61,024 nt of DNA from an uncultured Lachnospiraceae bacterium (GTDB taxonomy: Bacteria > Bacillota > Clostridia > Lachnospirales > Lachnospiraceae). The notes beneath the pieces were generated by a model that was not told the origin of the DNA, did no database searches, and saw only the letters and a program-made list of their open reading frames with translations. Both the position numbers and the translations under genes were made by a program. Below are positions 43,243 through 50,223 of this stretch, piece after piece. The number at the start of each line of letters is the position of its first letter. Positions within the stretch are counted from its first letter, which is position 1. The stretch spans positions 1 to 61,024 of the forward strand of contig CAMWJF010000020.1 of NCBI GenBank assembly GCA_947174505.1, read 5' to 3'.

Positions 43243-43430
43243 CCTTCCCCCTCCCGGTCTTCCGGCTCCTTTTCCTCAGACATGACGCGCTGCATCCCCG
43301 GGTACCCTTTCCCCAGCCGGACGTAAAGCCCGCCGACCGTAAGCGGCTGGAACCGCGTGATTGTCCTTGCCCTTTTCGCCCGGCTCCCGTCCGGGTATTC
43401 CCTTAAAACCTTATAGGTATATATCCCCAT
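43236..43430 (-). CDS. Hypothetical early protein (64 aa)
   Basis: MGIYTYKVLREYPDGSRAKR and LTVGGLYVRLGKGYPGMQRV suggest a small beta-barrel like DUF5348-type proteins; acidic C-terminus. Overlaps the next gene by 7 bases. Confidence 0.6.
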   Translation of the reverse strand: MGIYTYKVLREYPDGSRAKRARTITRFQPLTVGGLYVRLGKGYPGMQRVMSEEKEPEDREGEGC

Positions 43431-43433
43431 GTC

Positions 43434-43688
43434 TTACTCCCGCCTTTCCGCATCTGCCACTCCTGTCCCTTCCCCGTCTCCACCGGCAGGCCTGTCCACC
43501 AGACTGCCGCCGGAAACAGGACCGTCACCATTCTCCCCACTGTCTTCATCCGTTTCCCTGAATAGCCACATCAGCCAAGCACCTTCCATGGTCATTGCTA
43601 CGGCGCACACAATATCGCCTTTACCATCAAGCGCCCCACCCGCTGCCGCGAGGCCTGCCATGATGAGGAAAAATCCTATGTATGCCAT
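43434..43688 (-). CDS. Small membrane protein (84 aa)
   Basis: Two hydrophobic helices (MAYIGFFLIMAGLAAAGG and VCAVAMTMEGAWLMWLF) and a 40-residue acidic, Gly-rich tail. GGGAGG precedes the start. Unknown. Confidence 0.6.
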   Translation of the reverse strand: MAYIGFFLIMAGLAAAGGALDGKGDIVCAVAMTMEGAWLMWLFRETDEDSGENGDGPVSGGSLVDRPAGGDGEGTGVADAERRE

Positions 43689-43711
43689 GAGCTTGTCCTC
43701 CCTGATACCGC

Positions 43712-43876
43712 TTACGCGGTATCCTCCTTCTTGTCAGAAAGCAGCGGGCCTTTATAGATTCCTTCCTTAATCTGGTAATACAGATCAACAAAGGCATCCG
43801 TGATTCTCTCTATCGCGCCTTCTGTAAATTCGACGGTGCACTCGATCGGCTCCCGTTCCTTCTTTTTTCCTGCCAT
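43712..43876 (-). CDS. Small acidic protein (54 aa)
   Basis: MAGKKKEREPIECTVEFTEG ... GPLLSDKKEDTA, with GGGGG upstream. Short frame in early operon; unknown role. Confidence 0.6.
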   Translation of the reverse strand: MAGKKKEREPIECTVEFTEGAIERITDAFVDLYYQIKEGIYKGPLLSDKKEDTA

Positions 43877-43897
43877 ATAATCACACCCCCTGCTAAT

Positions 43898-43962
43898 CTT
43901 TATGTGCTACCGCTTGTACATGTTGCTATTTTCTTCCACCTCTCCTATAATTTGACTACAGG
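43898..43962 (+). promoter_or_regulatory. Duplicated promoter cassette, copy 1
   Basis: 65 bases repeated at 44343-44407. Contains TTGCTA (43923-43928), 17 bases, TATAAT (43946-43951), plus a conserved upstream TTTATGTGCTACCGCTTGT. It drives the Zn-ribbon gene against the surrounding minus-strand operon. Confidence 0.75.
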
Positions 43963-44000
43963 CTACTGGCATAGCCGAGTAAACAGGAAAAGGGTCTGCT

Positions 44001-44165
44001 ATGGCTTTCTTTGAGGCTACTGGCTTAGATGACAGCTTTATTCCAGAATCATTCGAGGTAGGTTGTCCTGCGTGTGGAGAATCACTTGACATTCCGCCGG
44101 AACGAAACAGCAACACTATCATCTGCCCTCATTGCAATACCGAAATAGAAATTGAATCATCCTAA
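44001..44165 (+). CDS. Zinc-ribbon small protein (54 aa)
   Basis: MAFFEATGLDDSFIPESFEV, then CPACGESLDIP and CPHCNTEIEIESS: two CxxC knuckles of a zinc ribbon. GGGTC lies before the ATG. It faces the early operon and has its own promoter; could be a regulator or RNAP-interacting protein. Confidence 0.7.
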   Translation: MAFFEATGLDDSFIPESFEVGCPACGESLDIPPERNSNTIICPHCNTEIEIESS

Positions 44166-44324
44166 GCCCTTGAGCAGCTCAGCCTTTCTTTCCAATGCAC
44201 TGTTGAGCTGCTCAATTTCTTCTCGAAATGATCTCGTTTCTTCTTTCATTCTCTGCACCGCATCTCTATATTCCGTCTCGCCTTCTATGCTTATTTTTGC
44301 TCGGACTTCATCTGTTCGTTCCAC
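44157..44324 (-). CDS. Small coiled-coil protein (55 aa)
   Basis: GTG start with GGAGGT 9 bases upstream. ERTDEVRAKISIEGETEYRD then EEIEQLNSALERKAELLKG; a single coiled coil. Its last codons overlap the end of the opposing zinc-ribbon gene by 9 bases. Confidence 0.5.
   Translation of the reverse strand: MERTDEVRAKISIEGETEYRDAVQRMKEETRSFREEIEQLNSALERKAELLKGLG
44170..44222 (+). terminator. Terminator after zinc-ribbon gene
   Basis: A perfect 12-bp inverted repeat TTGAGCAGCTCA/TGAGCTGCTCAA (44170-44181, 44204-44215) followed by TTTCTTCT. It lies within the opposing coiled-coil gene. Confidence 0.65.
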
Positions 44325-44342
44325 CTCTCACTCACCTCCTGC

Positions 44343-44407
44343 CTTTATGTGCTACCGCTTGTCCATGTTGCCATTTTCTTCTGTCTCTCCTATAATTTGA
44401 CTACAGG
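44343..44407 (+). promoter_or_regulatory. Duplicated promoter cassette, copy 2
   Basis: TTGCCA (44368-44373), 17 bases, TATAAT (44391-44396), in a 65-base segment nearly identical to 43898-43962. It drives the gene at 44449. Confidence 0.75.
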
Positions 44408-44448
44408 GTGTTGCCGCACCCGAGTACAAAAGAAAGGAGCCGCTAAGT

Positions 44449-44637
44449 ATGTTGGAAAAAAATATGGATTTAGTTATTCACGACATCGTTTTTGGCAAAT
44501 TTATAAACCGCTTGCTGACTGACTATAAAAACGAAAAACTTTCCGACGCTCAACTTTGCACCCTGTATCGTGAATGTGATAGCTCTGGCGATATTGCAGA
44601 AATTCTAAATACTGGTGCATCTGAAAGTTTACCGTGA
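44449..44637 (+). CDS. Hypothetical protein (62 aa)
   Basis: MLEKNMDLVIHDIVFGKFIN ... NTGASESLP, with AAAGGAG upstream. Helical and acidic. Second gene under the duplicated promoter. Unknown. Confidence 0.65.
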   Translation: MLEKNMDLVIHDIVFGKFINRLLTDYKNEKLSDAQLCTLYRECDSSGDIAEILNTGASESLP

Positions 44638-44641
44638 ATAA

Positions 44642-44893
44642 CTATTTTTTGTCTGAGGCTTCGGTCTCAGACATTCCAATGATTACTCCCCAACTATCTC
44701 TAATTTCTGGCGGTACCCATGCCCGTTGTTTCTTCATACTTCTTTCCAGAATATTTTTTGCTTCATCTATAATTTGAAGTGCCTCCTGATATGTACCATC
44801 TTCTATTCCGGCTGCCTGCCTCGCTATCGAATGTGCTACAATAGTTTTTTCCTTTACTCTTTCTCTTATTTTTTCTCTCTCTTTCTCTGTCAT
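44642..44893 (-). CDS. Hypothetical early protein (83 aa)
   Basis: Begins MTEKEREKIRERVKEKTIVA, helical, ends SDKK. Overlaps the upstream gene by 4 bases. No domain recognised. Confidence 0.6.
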   Translation of the reverse strand: MTEKEREKIRERVKEKTIVAHSIARQAAGIEDGTYQEALQIIDEAKNILERSMKKQRAWVPPEIRDSWGVIIGMSETEASDKK

Positions 44894-45189
44894 TTTTCGC
44901 TCCTTTCCGCTTCATGCATATCTTGGCGGTCTTGCTGGCGTATCTGGCTATCTAATGTTTGACATTCCTCCAGCTTTGTCAGAAAAGCTCGAAGCTCCTT
45001 TGACTTTTTTAATTTCTTCCAACCGAGGTCGCCCACTTCAAATGTCCCTATCGTTCTCCCAGTGGGACAAATGGTCTGCAATGTTATAGACATAAAGCCC
45101 GTCTCTACCGGCTTGTAAGCCTGTGCGATGGTCTGCAAAGAGGAATCTATCCTATTGACTGCATCAATGATTGCTTTTAACCGTCTCAC
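44890..45189 (-). CDS. Hypothetical early protein (99 aa)
   Basis: MRRLKAIIDAVNRIDSSLQT, a small beta domain TGFMSITLQTICPTGRTIGT, then a charged helix. Early operon, function unknown. Confidence 0.6.
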   Translation of the reverse strand: MRRLKAIIDAVNRIDSSLQTIAQAYKPVETGFMSITLQTICPTGRTIGTFEVGDLGWKKLKKSKELRAFLTKLEECQTLDSQIRQQDRQDMHEAERSEK

Positions 45190-45196
45190 CTCTCCA

Positions 45197-45286
45197 TCAC
45201 CTCCTTCCTTTTGTGGTACTATCTTTCTTATTCACTTTCCTCCCATCTCCTTCACCCGCTTGGTAGATCAATTCCATTGATGTCAT
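45197..45286 (-). CDS. Possible 29-aa basic peptide
   Basis: MTSMELIYQAGEGDGRKVNK ... GRR, with GAGAGGTGAG directly upstream. Its stop overlaps the ribosome site of the next gene. Coding status uncertain because of size. Confidence 0.35.
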   Translation of the reverse strand: MTSMELIYQAGEGDGRKVNKKDSTTKGRR

Positions 45287-45513
45287 CTTCTCACCTCTCT
45301 CTCCCCCTTCTCCGGCATCCTCGGCTGTAAAAACTTGTCTGTGTTTACGTCCAACACCCAGCAGATCATCTCGTACTCAGCAAACGTAAACCGTCTATTC
45401 CCATTTAAAGCCAAGTTAAGTTTGGGCTTTGCAATCCCCGTCTTTTTACTGATGTACGTTTGCGTTATCCCATTTTCTTCGATATATCTTTTTATCTTTT
45501 CTCCTACTTCCAT
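45283..45513 (-). CDS. Cro-like XRE regulator (76 aa)
   Basis: MEVGEKIKRYIEENGITQTY, ISKKTGIAKPKLNLALNGNR: an HTH filling the protein. Divergent from the CI gene across three operators; first gene of the early operon. AAGGAG precedes the ATG. Confidence 0.85.
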   Translation of the reverse strand: MEVGEKIKRYIEENGITQTYISKKTGIAKPKLNLALNGNRRFTFAEYEMICWVLDVNTDKFLQPRMPEKGEREVRR

Positions 45514-45531
45514 CTCTTCTCCTTTCCGAAT

Positions 45532-45645
45532 TTCGATTCTATCGAAGTTGATATTATACTAAACCGATAGTTTCGAATTGTCAATATATTTTTTCGAGAT
45601 TATCGAAATTAATTTATTTACAAATTCGAAACATGATGATATACT
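45532..45645. promoter_or_regulatory. CI/Cro switch: three operators and divergent promoters
   Basis: Operators of form TTCGA-N3-TATCGRW at 45532-45546, 45563-45577 (reverse) and 45593-45607, spaced 30-31 bases (three helical turns). Minus promoter TTGACA (45579-45584), 17, TAGTAT (45556-45561) spans the middle site. Plus promoter TTTACA (45617-45622), 17, TATACT (45640-45645) serves the CI gene. Confidence 0.75.
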
Positions 45646-45663
45646 CGTGGTGGAGGTGTTCAT

Positions 45664-46401
45664 ATGGGTGTATCTTTTGGAGAAAAAATAAAGTCAGCAC
45701 GTAAAGCAAAAGGCTTCACGCAAAAGCAACTTGCTTCAAAAATAAATGCTGCTCATAATTCTATTAGTGATTGGGAAAATGATAAGAACAAACCTGATCC
45801 AGATACGATTGAATTACTTTGTGGTGTTTTGGAAATCACTCCAAATTATCTATTGGCAGCATCACCAGATGACTTTTCTCCTAAAGATAAGTTATTAGTT
45901 CGTCGCTATAATGACTTAGACTCTGTTGGTCAGTCCCATGTCGATGCAGTCCTACAATGGGAAATCGAACGTATACAGCAGATTGAGCAGGCTTCCGCCA
46001 CCATAGTCGAAGTCTCCGACTCCATCCCCGCTGGACGCGTCCTGCAATACTTTCATAGTGTTTCAGCCGGTGCCGGTGAAGTAATCTTTGACGACGTCTA
46101 CACAGAACGTATCACCGTGCCGGATCGTCCGCAGTACCGCCGGGTTGCTTACGCTGTTAAAGTAAGCGGCCGCAGTATGGAACCTCTCTACCACGATAAT
46201 GATATACTGCTGGTCGAGCCTACCTGTGAAATCAGTGTAGGAGAAATCGGCATCTTTAATGTAAACGGTCAGGCATATGTTAAAAAATTAGGGGATGGCA
46301 AACTGATCTCCTTAAATAAGGGCTATGACGATATCCCTCTTACCGAAGAATCTCTGTGCATGGGAAGGGTTGTTGATAGTTTAAAAAGGCGTAACAATTA
46401 A
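45664..46401 (+). CDS. CI-type repressor with S24 peptidase domain
   Basis: 245 residues: N-terminal XRE HTH (about 9-60, KQLASKINAAHNSISDWEND) and C-terminal LexA/CI fold with Ser171 in KVSGRSMEP and the Lys dyad partner (207/208) in QAYVKKLG. A cleavable Ala-Gly lies at about 135-138 (SVSAGAGEV). It should keep lysogeny and self-cleave on RecA activation. GGAGG precedes the ATG. Confidence 0.93.
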   Translation: MGVSFGEKIKSARKAKGFTQKQLASKINAAHNSISDWENDKNKPDPDTIELLCGVLEITPNYLLAASPDDFSPKDKLLVRRYNDLDSVGQSHVDAVLQWEIERIQQIEQASATIVEVSDSIPAGRVLQYFHSVSAGAGEVIFDDVYTERITVPDRPQYRRVAYAVKVSGRSMEPLYHDNDILLVEPTCEISVGEIGIFNVNGQAYVKKLGDGKLISLNKGYDDIPLTEESLCMGRVVDSLKRRNN

Positions 46402-46429
46402 TCATCTTACAAAAGAAAGGGGAATTTTT

Positions 46430-47230
46430 ATGAAGAAAACAACAAAAGGAATCGCCGCTGGAGCTGTAGCAGTTTGTCTTCTTGCAGGCATGGCCGGATC
46501 TCCTAAAAAGGCCGAGTCACTAGAACTGTCCATTCCGCTCTACAGAGACGAATTTGATATTAATACTGAAATCCCTGTGGATGTATCCGTATCCCCAGAT
46601 GATGCTGATATTGACGACTTAGAGTACTTTTCAGACTCCAGCGCAGTCTCCTTTACAGATTCCGTAATAAACACGGGAAATGCTGAGGGTGATTACTCAT
46701 TTTACGTTCGTTCTGGTGATATAGAGAGTAATATTCTGTCTATACATGTGGTTGATATCTCTGCCCGTAATGAAGCGACACGAAAAGCCGAGGAAGAACG
46801 ACTGGCCAAAGAGGCAGAAGAAAAAAAGGCCGCTGAAGAGCAAGCTGCCCAAGAGGCAGAGGAAAAAGCCGCTGCCGAACAGGCCGCCCGGGAAGCTGAA
46901 GAAAGAGCCGCTGCCGAACAAGCAGCCCGAGAAGCTGAAGAACAAAAAGCTGCCGAGGAGCAGGCTGTTAAAGAAGCCGCGGAAAAAACTGTTGCTGAGC
47001 AACCAGAAGCTGATCCCGCTCCCGCCCCGCAACCCGCAGAGGAGCCTGTCCAGATTGTCGAGGATCAAGTCCAAGAAGTTCCCGTCAGTGGCACCGCATA
47101 CCTTTCCGCCACTGGCAAAAAATATCACAGTATAGATCATTGCGGTAAAATGAATCCGAATAAAGCGCGAAAAACCACTATATCGGAAGCAGAAGCTGCT
47201 GGTTATGAAAGATGTTCTAAATGCTGGTAA
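46430..47230 (+). CDS. Secreted coiled-coil protein, lysogenic-conversion candidate
   Basis: 266 residues. Signal peptide MKKTTKGIAAGAVAVCLLAG with AGMAGSPKKA cleavage area, an N-terminal beta domain (LSIPLYRDEFDINTEIPVDV), a 100-residue Glu/Ala/Lys coiled coil with repeats of AAEQAAREAEE, a Pro-rich linker, and a C-terminal small domain YLSATGKKYHSIDHCGKMNP ... YERCSKCW with the His-Cys pattern of Ada-like/zinc motifs. It follows CI by 28 bases, so is expressed in lysogens and may alter the host surface. Confidence 0.78.
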   Translation: MKKTTKGIAAGAVAVCLLAGMAGSPKKAESLELSIPLYRDEFDINTEIPVDVSVSPDDADIDDLEYFSDSSAVSFTDSVINTGNAEGDYSFYVRSGDIESNILSIHVVDISARNEATRKAEEERLAKEAEEKKAAEEQAAQEAEEKAAAEQAAREAEERAAAEQAAREAEEQKAAEEQAVKEAAEKTVAEQPEADPAPAPQPAEEPVQIVEDQVQEVPVSGTAYLSATGKKYHSIDHCGKMNPNKARKTTISEAEAAGYERCSKCW

Positions 47231-47309
47231 TCACCTTAGCAAAGTAAATTAACTCCCCCACTGTCTGGGTAGGCTGTAGAGCTTAATACACATTTCTTTA
47301 AAATGGCCA

Positions 47310-47323
47310 TTGCGACGTCGCAA
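47310..47323. repeat. Palindrome TTGCGACGTCGCAA, intergenic copy
   Basis: Shares the centre GACGTC with 37332-37347. Here it lies in a gene-free segment about 110 bases before the toxin ATG, near its promoter region. Confidence 0.8.
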
Positions 47324-47420
47324 CACAAAGTATTGCTCATTGAAAATATAATACGCTTACCCGGGGAGCTGGGGACGTGCTCTCACCCGATCCGAGTACC
47401 TGTCGGAAGGGGTGATTATT

Positions 47421-47504
47421 ATGAGTACATATGAGGAATTAAGTTTAATCGTGAGCGTAGCCTTACTGATTGTAACAATTCTAAATTTGAAAAATAAGAA
47501 ATAG
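47421..47504 (+). CDS. Type I toxin (27-aa membrane peptide)
   Basis: MSTYEELSLIVSVALLIVTI then LNLKNKK, matching the holin-like type I toxin pattern: polar start, one hydrophobic helix, Lys-rich end. AAGGGG lies 8 bases upstream and is sequestered by a TCACCC/GGGTGA stem, so translation is limited. The 3' end overlaps an antisense RNA. Confidence 0.8.
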   Translation: MSTYEELSLIVSVALLIVTILNLKNKK

Positions 47505-47594
47505 CCGTCCTGACTTTGGTAGAGTTGGCGGCTATTCTTAGTCTAACATAACGCCGGGTCGGGTGAAGCGCACTCACCTTCCGGCTCCCTTGTT
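47490..47594 (-). ncRNA. Antisense antitoxin RNA
   Basis: Strong minus-strand promoter TTGACA (47625-47630), 18 bases, TATAAT (47601-47606). The transcript runs into the toxin 3' end and ends at the shared hairpin AGCCGTC/GGCGGCT (47503-47533), followed by T-rich sequence. Complementary 5' regions (GGAAGG, TCACCC) can pair with the toxin leader. Confidence 0.75.
47503..47533. terminator. Bidirectional terminator of toxin and antitoxin
   Basis: AGCCGTC (47503-47509) pairs with GGCGGCT (47527-47533). T-rich tracts occur on both sides, so both converging RNAs end here. Confidence 0.7.
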
Positions 47595-47730
47595 AAGCAT
47601 ATTATAAACCAATACGGATAAATCTGTCAAACAGTAAATCCGCCCCGGTGCTACCAACACCGAGGCAGATTGGAACCATACCGGGAAAACCGATATAATT
47701 CGCCCTAGACAAGCGATATTATATCATTCT

Positions 47731-47761
47731 CCCGGCCAAAACACAAGTGCCGGGCATTTTT
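47731..47761 (+). terminator. Terminator upstream of integrase
   Basis: CCCGGC/GCCGGG stem (47731-47736, 47749-47754) followed by a T-run. Isolates the integrase from upstream transcripts. Confidence 0.65.
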
Positions 47762-47800
47762 ATGCCCTGCTGCCCGTATGATGTACAGGAGGATGATACC

Positions 47801-49360
47801 ATGCTCACAATCGGAATCTACCCACGTAAATCTGTATACCGCGATAACAGCGACTCTGTCTCCGTCCAGGTGCAGCTCTGCAAGGACTATGCCGGAATCA
47901 TCTTTAAGGACAAAGACGTTGATTTCAAAGTCTACGACAAGGACGAAGGCTTCTCCGGCAAGAACATGAACCGCCCCAGTTTTCAGGAACTAATGACGGA
48001 TGTGCGGAACAATGTGCTGGATGTCGTCATGGTCTACAAGCTGGATCGGATCAGCCGAAACGTGCAGGAATTTTCCGCCATGTACGATATCTTTCAGCAG
48101 CATAACGTCTCTTTCGTGTCTGTTAAAGAGTCCTTCGACACCACCACGCCCATGGGGCGTACTGTCATGTATATTCTTGCCGCTTTCGCACAGCTGGAGC
48201 GTGAGAACACGTCTGAGCGCGTCACAGACAATATGCGGGCGCTTGGCGCCGCTGGCAAATGGACGGGCGGGAAGCTCCCCTCCGGGATGACCTCTGTGCG
48301 CCGCCAGATCGGCGAGAAGGAGCATTCTTACCTCATGGTGGATGAAGATACCATCTGGCTCGTAAAATCGCTCTACGGGCTTATCCTGCAGGGATATCCC
48401 ATCACGAGGATCGAGCGGTACTGCAAAGACCACGGGATAAAGAGCCAGTCCGGCAAGTTTCTCAACACGTCGCAGATTTACAACATCATCACGAACCCTG
48501 TCTATTGCCAGAACAGCATAGAAGCCTATTACTATTTTCTGGATCAGGGATGCACCCTGCCTGATGAAAAACTCTTCGACGGCGCAAAGGGGCTGATCGG
48601 CTACGGCAAAACGAAATCCGGCAGACAGTCCCAGAAGAAACAGGACAGGGCATCATGGACTATCGCCGTTGGCATACACGACTATGTCATGCCTGCCACA
48701 GACTGGATCGCCGCACAGAAGCGTCTGGGCATCAATAAGATGGTCCGCACGGCAAAACACGACTGCGGTATCCTTAAGGGCGTTATGCGGTGCAAATGCG
48801 GCGCAAGAATGGACATACGCACTTACGTAAAGAACGGTATCCGCTTTTCCTACTACTACTGCACAGACATGGCCAGACAGGGAAAGGGTAAATGTGATAC
48901 AGGATATATCCGCATAGAAGAGGTTGAAGACGCCTTTCTGAAACAGCTCCGCAGAATCCGATTAAATCCTGAAGGCTTTAAACTTCACCGCGACGAGATG
49001 GACGGATCCCTGCAGAGTACCGCATCCATCAAGACCGAGCTGAAGCAGCTCCAGACGTCCATTGACAACCTGACCGCTGCCCTGATGGCCGCCATGGATT
49101 CCACTGCGTCTTCGTATATCGTCACCAAGATCGAAGAGCTGGATAAGAGCAAGCGCATCCTTGAAGGAAATCTCCGGCAGGCACAGCTCCGGGAAAACAG
49201 TGTGAGAACACTACAGGACATGAAAACCGAAATCTATAATAACATCTGCTATCTCCTTGATAACTTCGACTCCATAGAATATAATGCAAAAAATGAACTG
49301 ATCCGTAAGATCGTTAGGAAATGCATATTAGAGGATAAGAGCCTGCGCATCATTTTTTGA
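47801..49360 (+). CDS. Large serine integrase of the prophage
   Basis: Start at 47801 (MLTIGIYPRKSVYRDNSDSV) after AGGAGG. 519 residues. Catalytic Ser11 in YPRKS, resolvase core to about 150 (KLDRISRNVQEFSAMYDIFQ), recombinase domain, Zn ribbon with CKCGARMDIR and a coiled coil. It joins attP to the M23 site and, with a directionality factor, excises. It lies 23 bases from attR, the usual place. Confidence 0.96.
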   Translation: MLTIGIYPRKSVYRDNSDSVSVQVQLCKDYAGIIFKDKDVDFKVYDKDEGFSGKNMNRPSFQELMTDVRNNVLDVVMVYKLDRISRNVQEFSAMYDIFQQHNVSFVSVKESFDTTTPMGRTVMYILAAFAQLERENTSERVTDNMRALGAAGKWTGGKLPSGMTSVRRQIGEKEHSYLMVDEDTIWLVKSLYGLILQGYPITRIERYCKDHGIKSQSGKFLNTSQIYNIITNPVYCQNSIEAYYYFLDQGCTLPDEKLFDGAKGLIGYGKTKSGRQSQKKQDRASWTIAVGIHDYVMPATDWIAAQKRLGINKMVRTAKHDCGILKGVMRCKCGARMDIRTYVKNGIRFSYYYCTDMARQGKGKCDTGYIRIEEVEDAFLKQLRRIRLNPEGFKLHRDEMDGSLQSTASIKTELKQLQTSIDNLTAALMAAMDSTASSYIVTKIEELDKSKRILEGNLRQAQLRENSVRTLQDMKTEIYNNICYLLDNFDSIEYNAKNELIRKIVRKCILEDKSLRIIF

Positions 49361-49372
49361 TGCACAGGCTCT
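49338..49372. terminator. Bidirectional terminator at integrase end
   Basis: AGAGCCTG-c-GCATCA pairs with TGATGC-a-CAGGCTCT around TTTTT; the integrase TGA (49358-49360) is inside the hairpin. Confidence 0.7.
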
Positions 49373-49383
49373 ACATTTTATTC

Positions 49384-49402
49384 TGATCGGCGTGCCGATC
49401 TG
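49384..49402. other. attR core of the prophage
   Basis: Same 19 bases as attL, with different flanks. Across the two cores the M23 frame reads continuously. Confidence 0.9.
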
Positions 49403-50020
49403 CCCCATCATGTCATGCCCAAGATGGGGCCTTGCATAGCCGTAGCTGCGCGAAGAGCCGAAGTCATCATAATGGCTGTAGTCAAAGCCTTTCGCGATGG
49501 GTGAAAAGGCCTTCAGTCCGTAAACCCGTTTTCCGTCCAGCGTAAATTCCCCCATCATACCGCCGAGCACCGCCGTGTACGCCTCCAGATAATAGTCGTA
49601 ATATTCCATATCTTTTGTCAGCTCCGCCATAGTATGCCCGCCGCTTTTCAGTTCCTCCGCCGCCTCCTCTATCCTCCTGACACTGCTTTTGTCAAACTGC
49701 CCGCCGGTTTTCGCACCCACATAGGCCAAAAGCTCAATCCAGTCCAAATGAATCTCATCCCGGTAGCTGTCCACATCCAGGTCATAGGCCGCCGCCATCG
49801 CCTCGCTTGTGACGTGAAATTCCACCCACTTGATATAGTTTCCGTCCGCGGTCACTTCCACTGCCTGCCCTCCTGTCAGGCCGCTGCTCTCCTGTCGGAC
49901 GGGTGTCTGCCATTTCCCAAGCAGTTCCCCTGCCATACATACACAGCCAAGGACAAGCAGAAAAAGCGCCCCCAGCCTGATCACCGCTCTGTACCGTCCG
50001 TGTCCCCCGATTTGTCTCAT
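49384..50020 (-). pseudogene. M23 metallopeptidase, N-terminal half (gene split by prophage)
   Basis: MRQIGGHGRYRAVIRLGALF: a membrane anchor at about 12-32, then a helical extracellular region (WVEFHVTSEAMAAAYDLDVD) and the M23 start YARPHLGHDMMGQIGTPI with the first zinc ligands His and Asp. The frame continues only 18 codons into the phage, giving a 230-aa truncated protein lacking the last zinc ligand. GGAGG lies 8 bases upstream. Restored length about 366 residues. Confidence 0.9.
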
Positions 50021-50047
50021 ATTTTCCTCCGACTGTTCCTCACTTTA

Positions 50048-50075
50048 ATACTATGTGGGCTAAAATACCGTTATG
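50048..50075 (-). promoter_or_regulatory. Possible sigma-E-like promoter before M23
   Basis: On the minus strand CATAAC (50070-50075), 14 bases, CATAGTAT (50048-50055), about 25 bases before the ATG. It resembles mother-cell sigma-E promoters by eye; no sigma-A alternative is obvious. Confidence 0.35.
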
Positions 50076-50223
50076 TCAGAAGCAGGCTGACGAAACCGCG
50101 GCGGGGAACAAATATGTTGTCTTGAAGCCGAAAGCCGGACTGTAACGAAATATCACATTGTCCCCCGCCGCATATCTTGTTATGATAAGAGTATATTCAA
50201 TTCATTCGCGGGAGGATCTGCCT

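Larger units (their letters stand above)
8784..49402. mobile_element. 40.6-kb siphovirus-like prophage with serine integrase
   Basis: Exact 19-bp repeats bound a complete set of phage functions: integrase, immunity switch, replication block, terminase, portal, protease, capsid, connectors, tail, fibre, holin and endolysin. The distance between matching bases is 40,600 bp, the size of the predicted excised circle. The insertion is inside an M23 peptidase gene. Structural genes appear intact; signs of wear are a nonsense codon in hicA and a decayed endolysin fragment. I see no tyrosine integrase. Confidence 0.95.
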
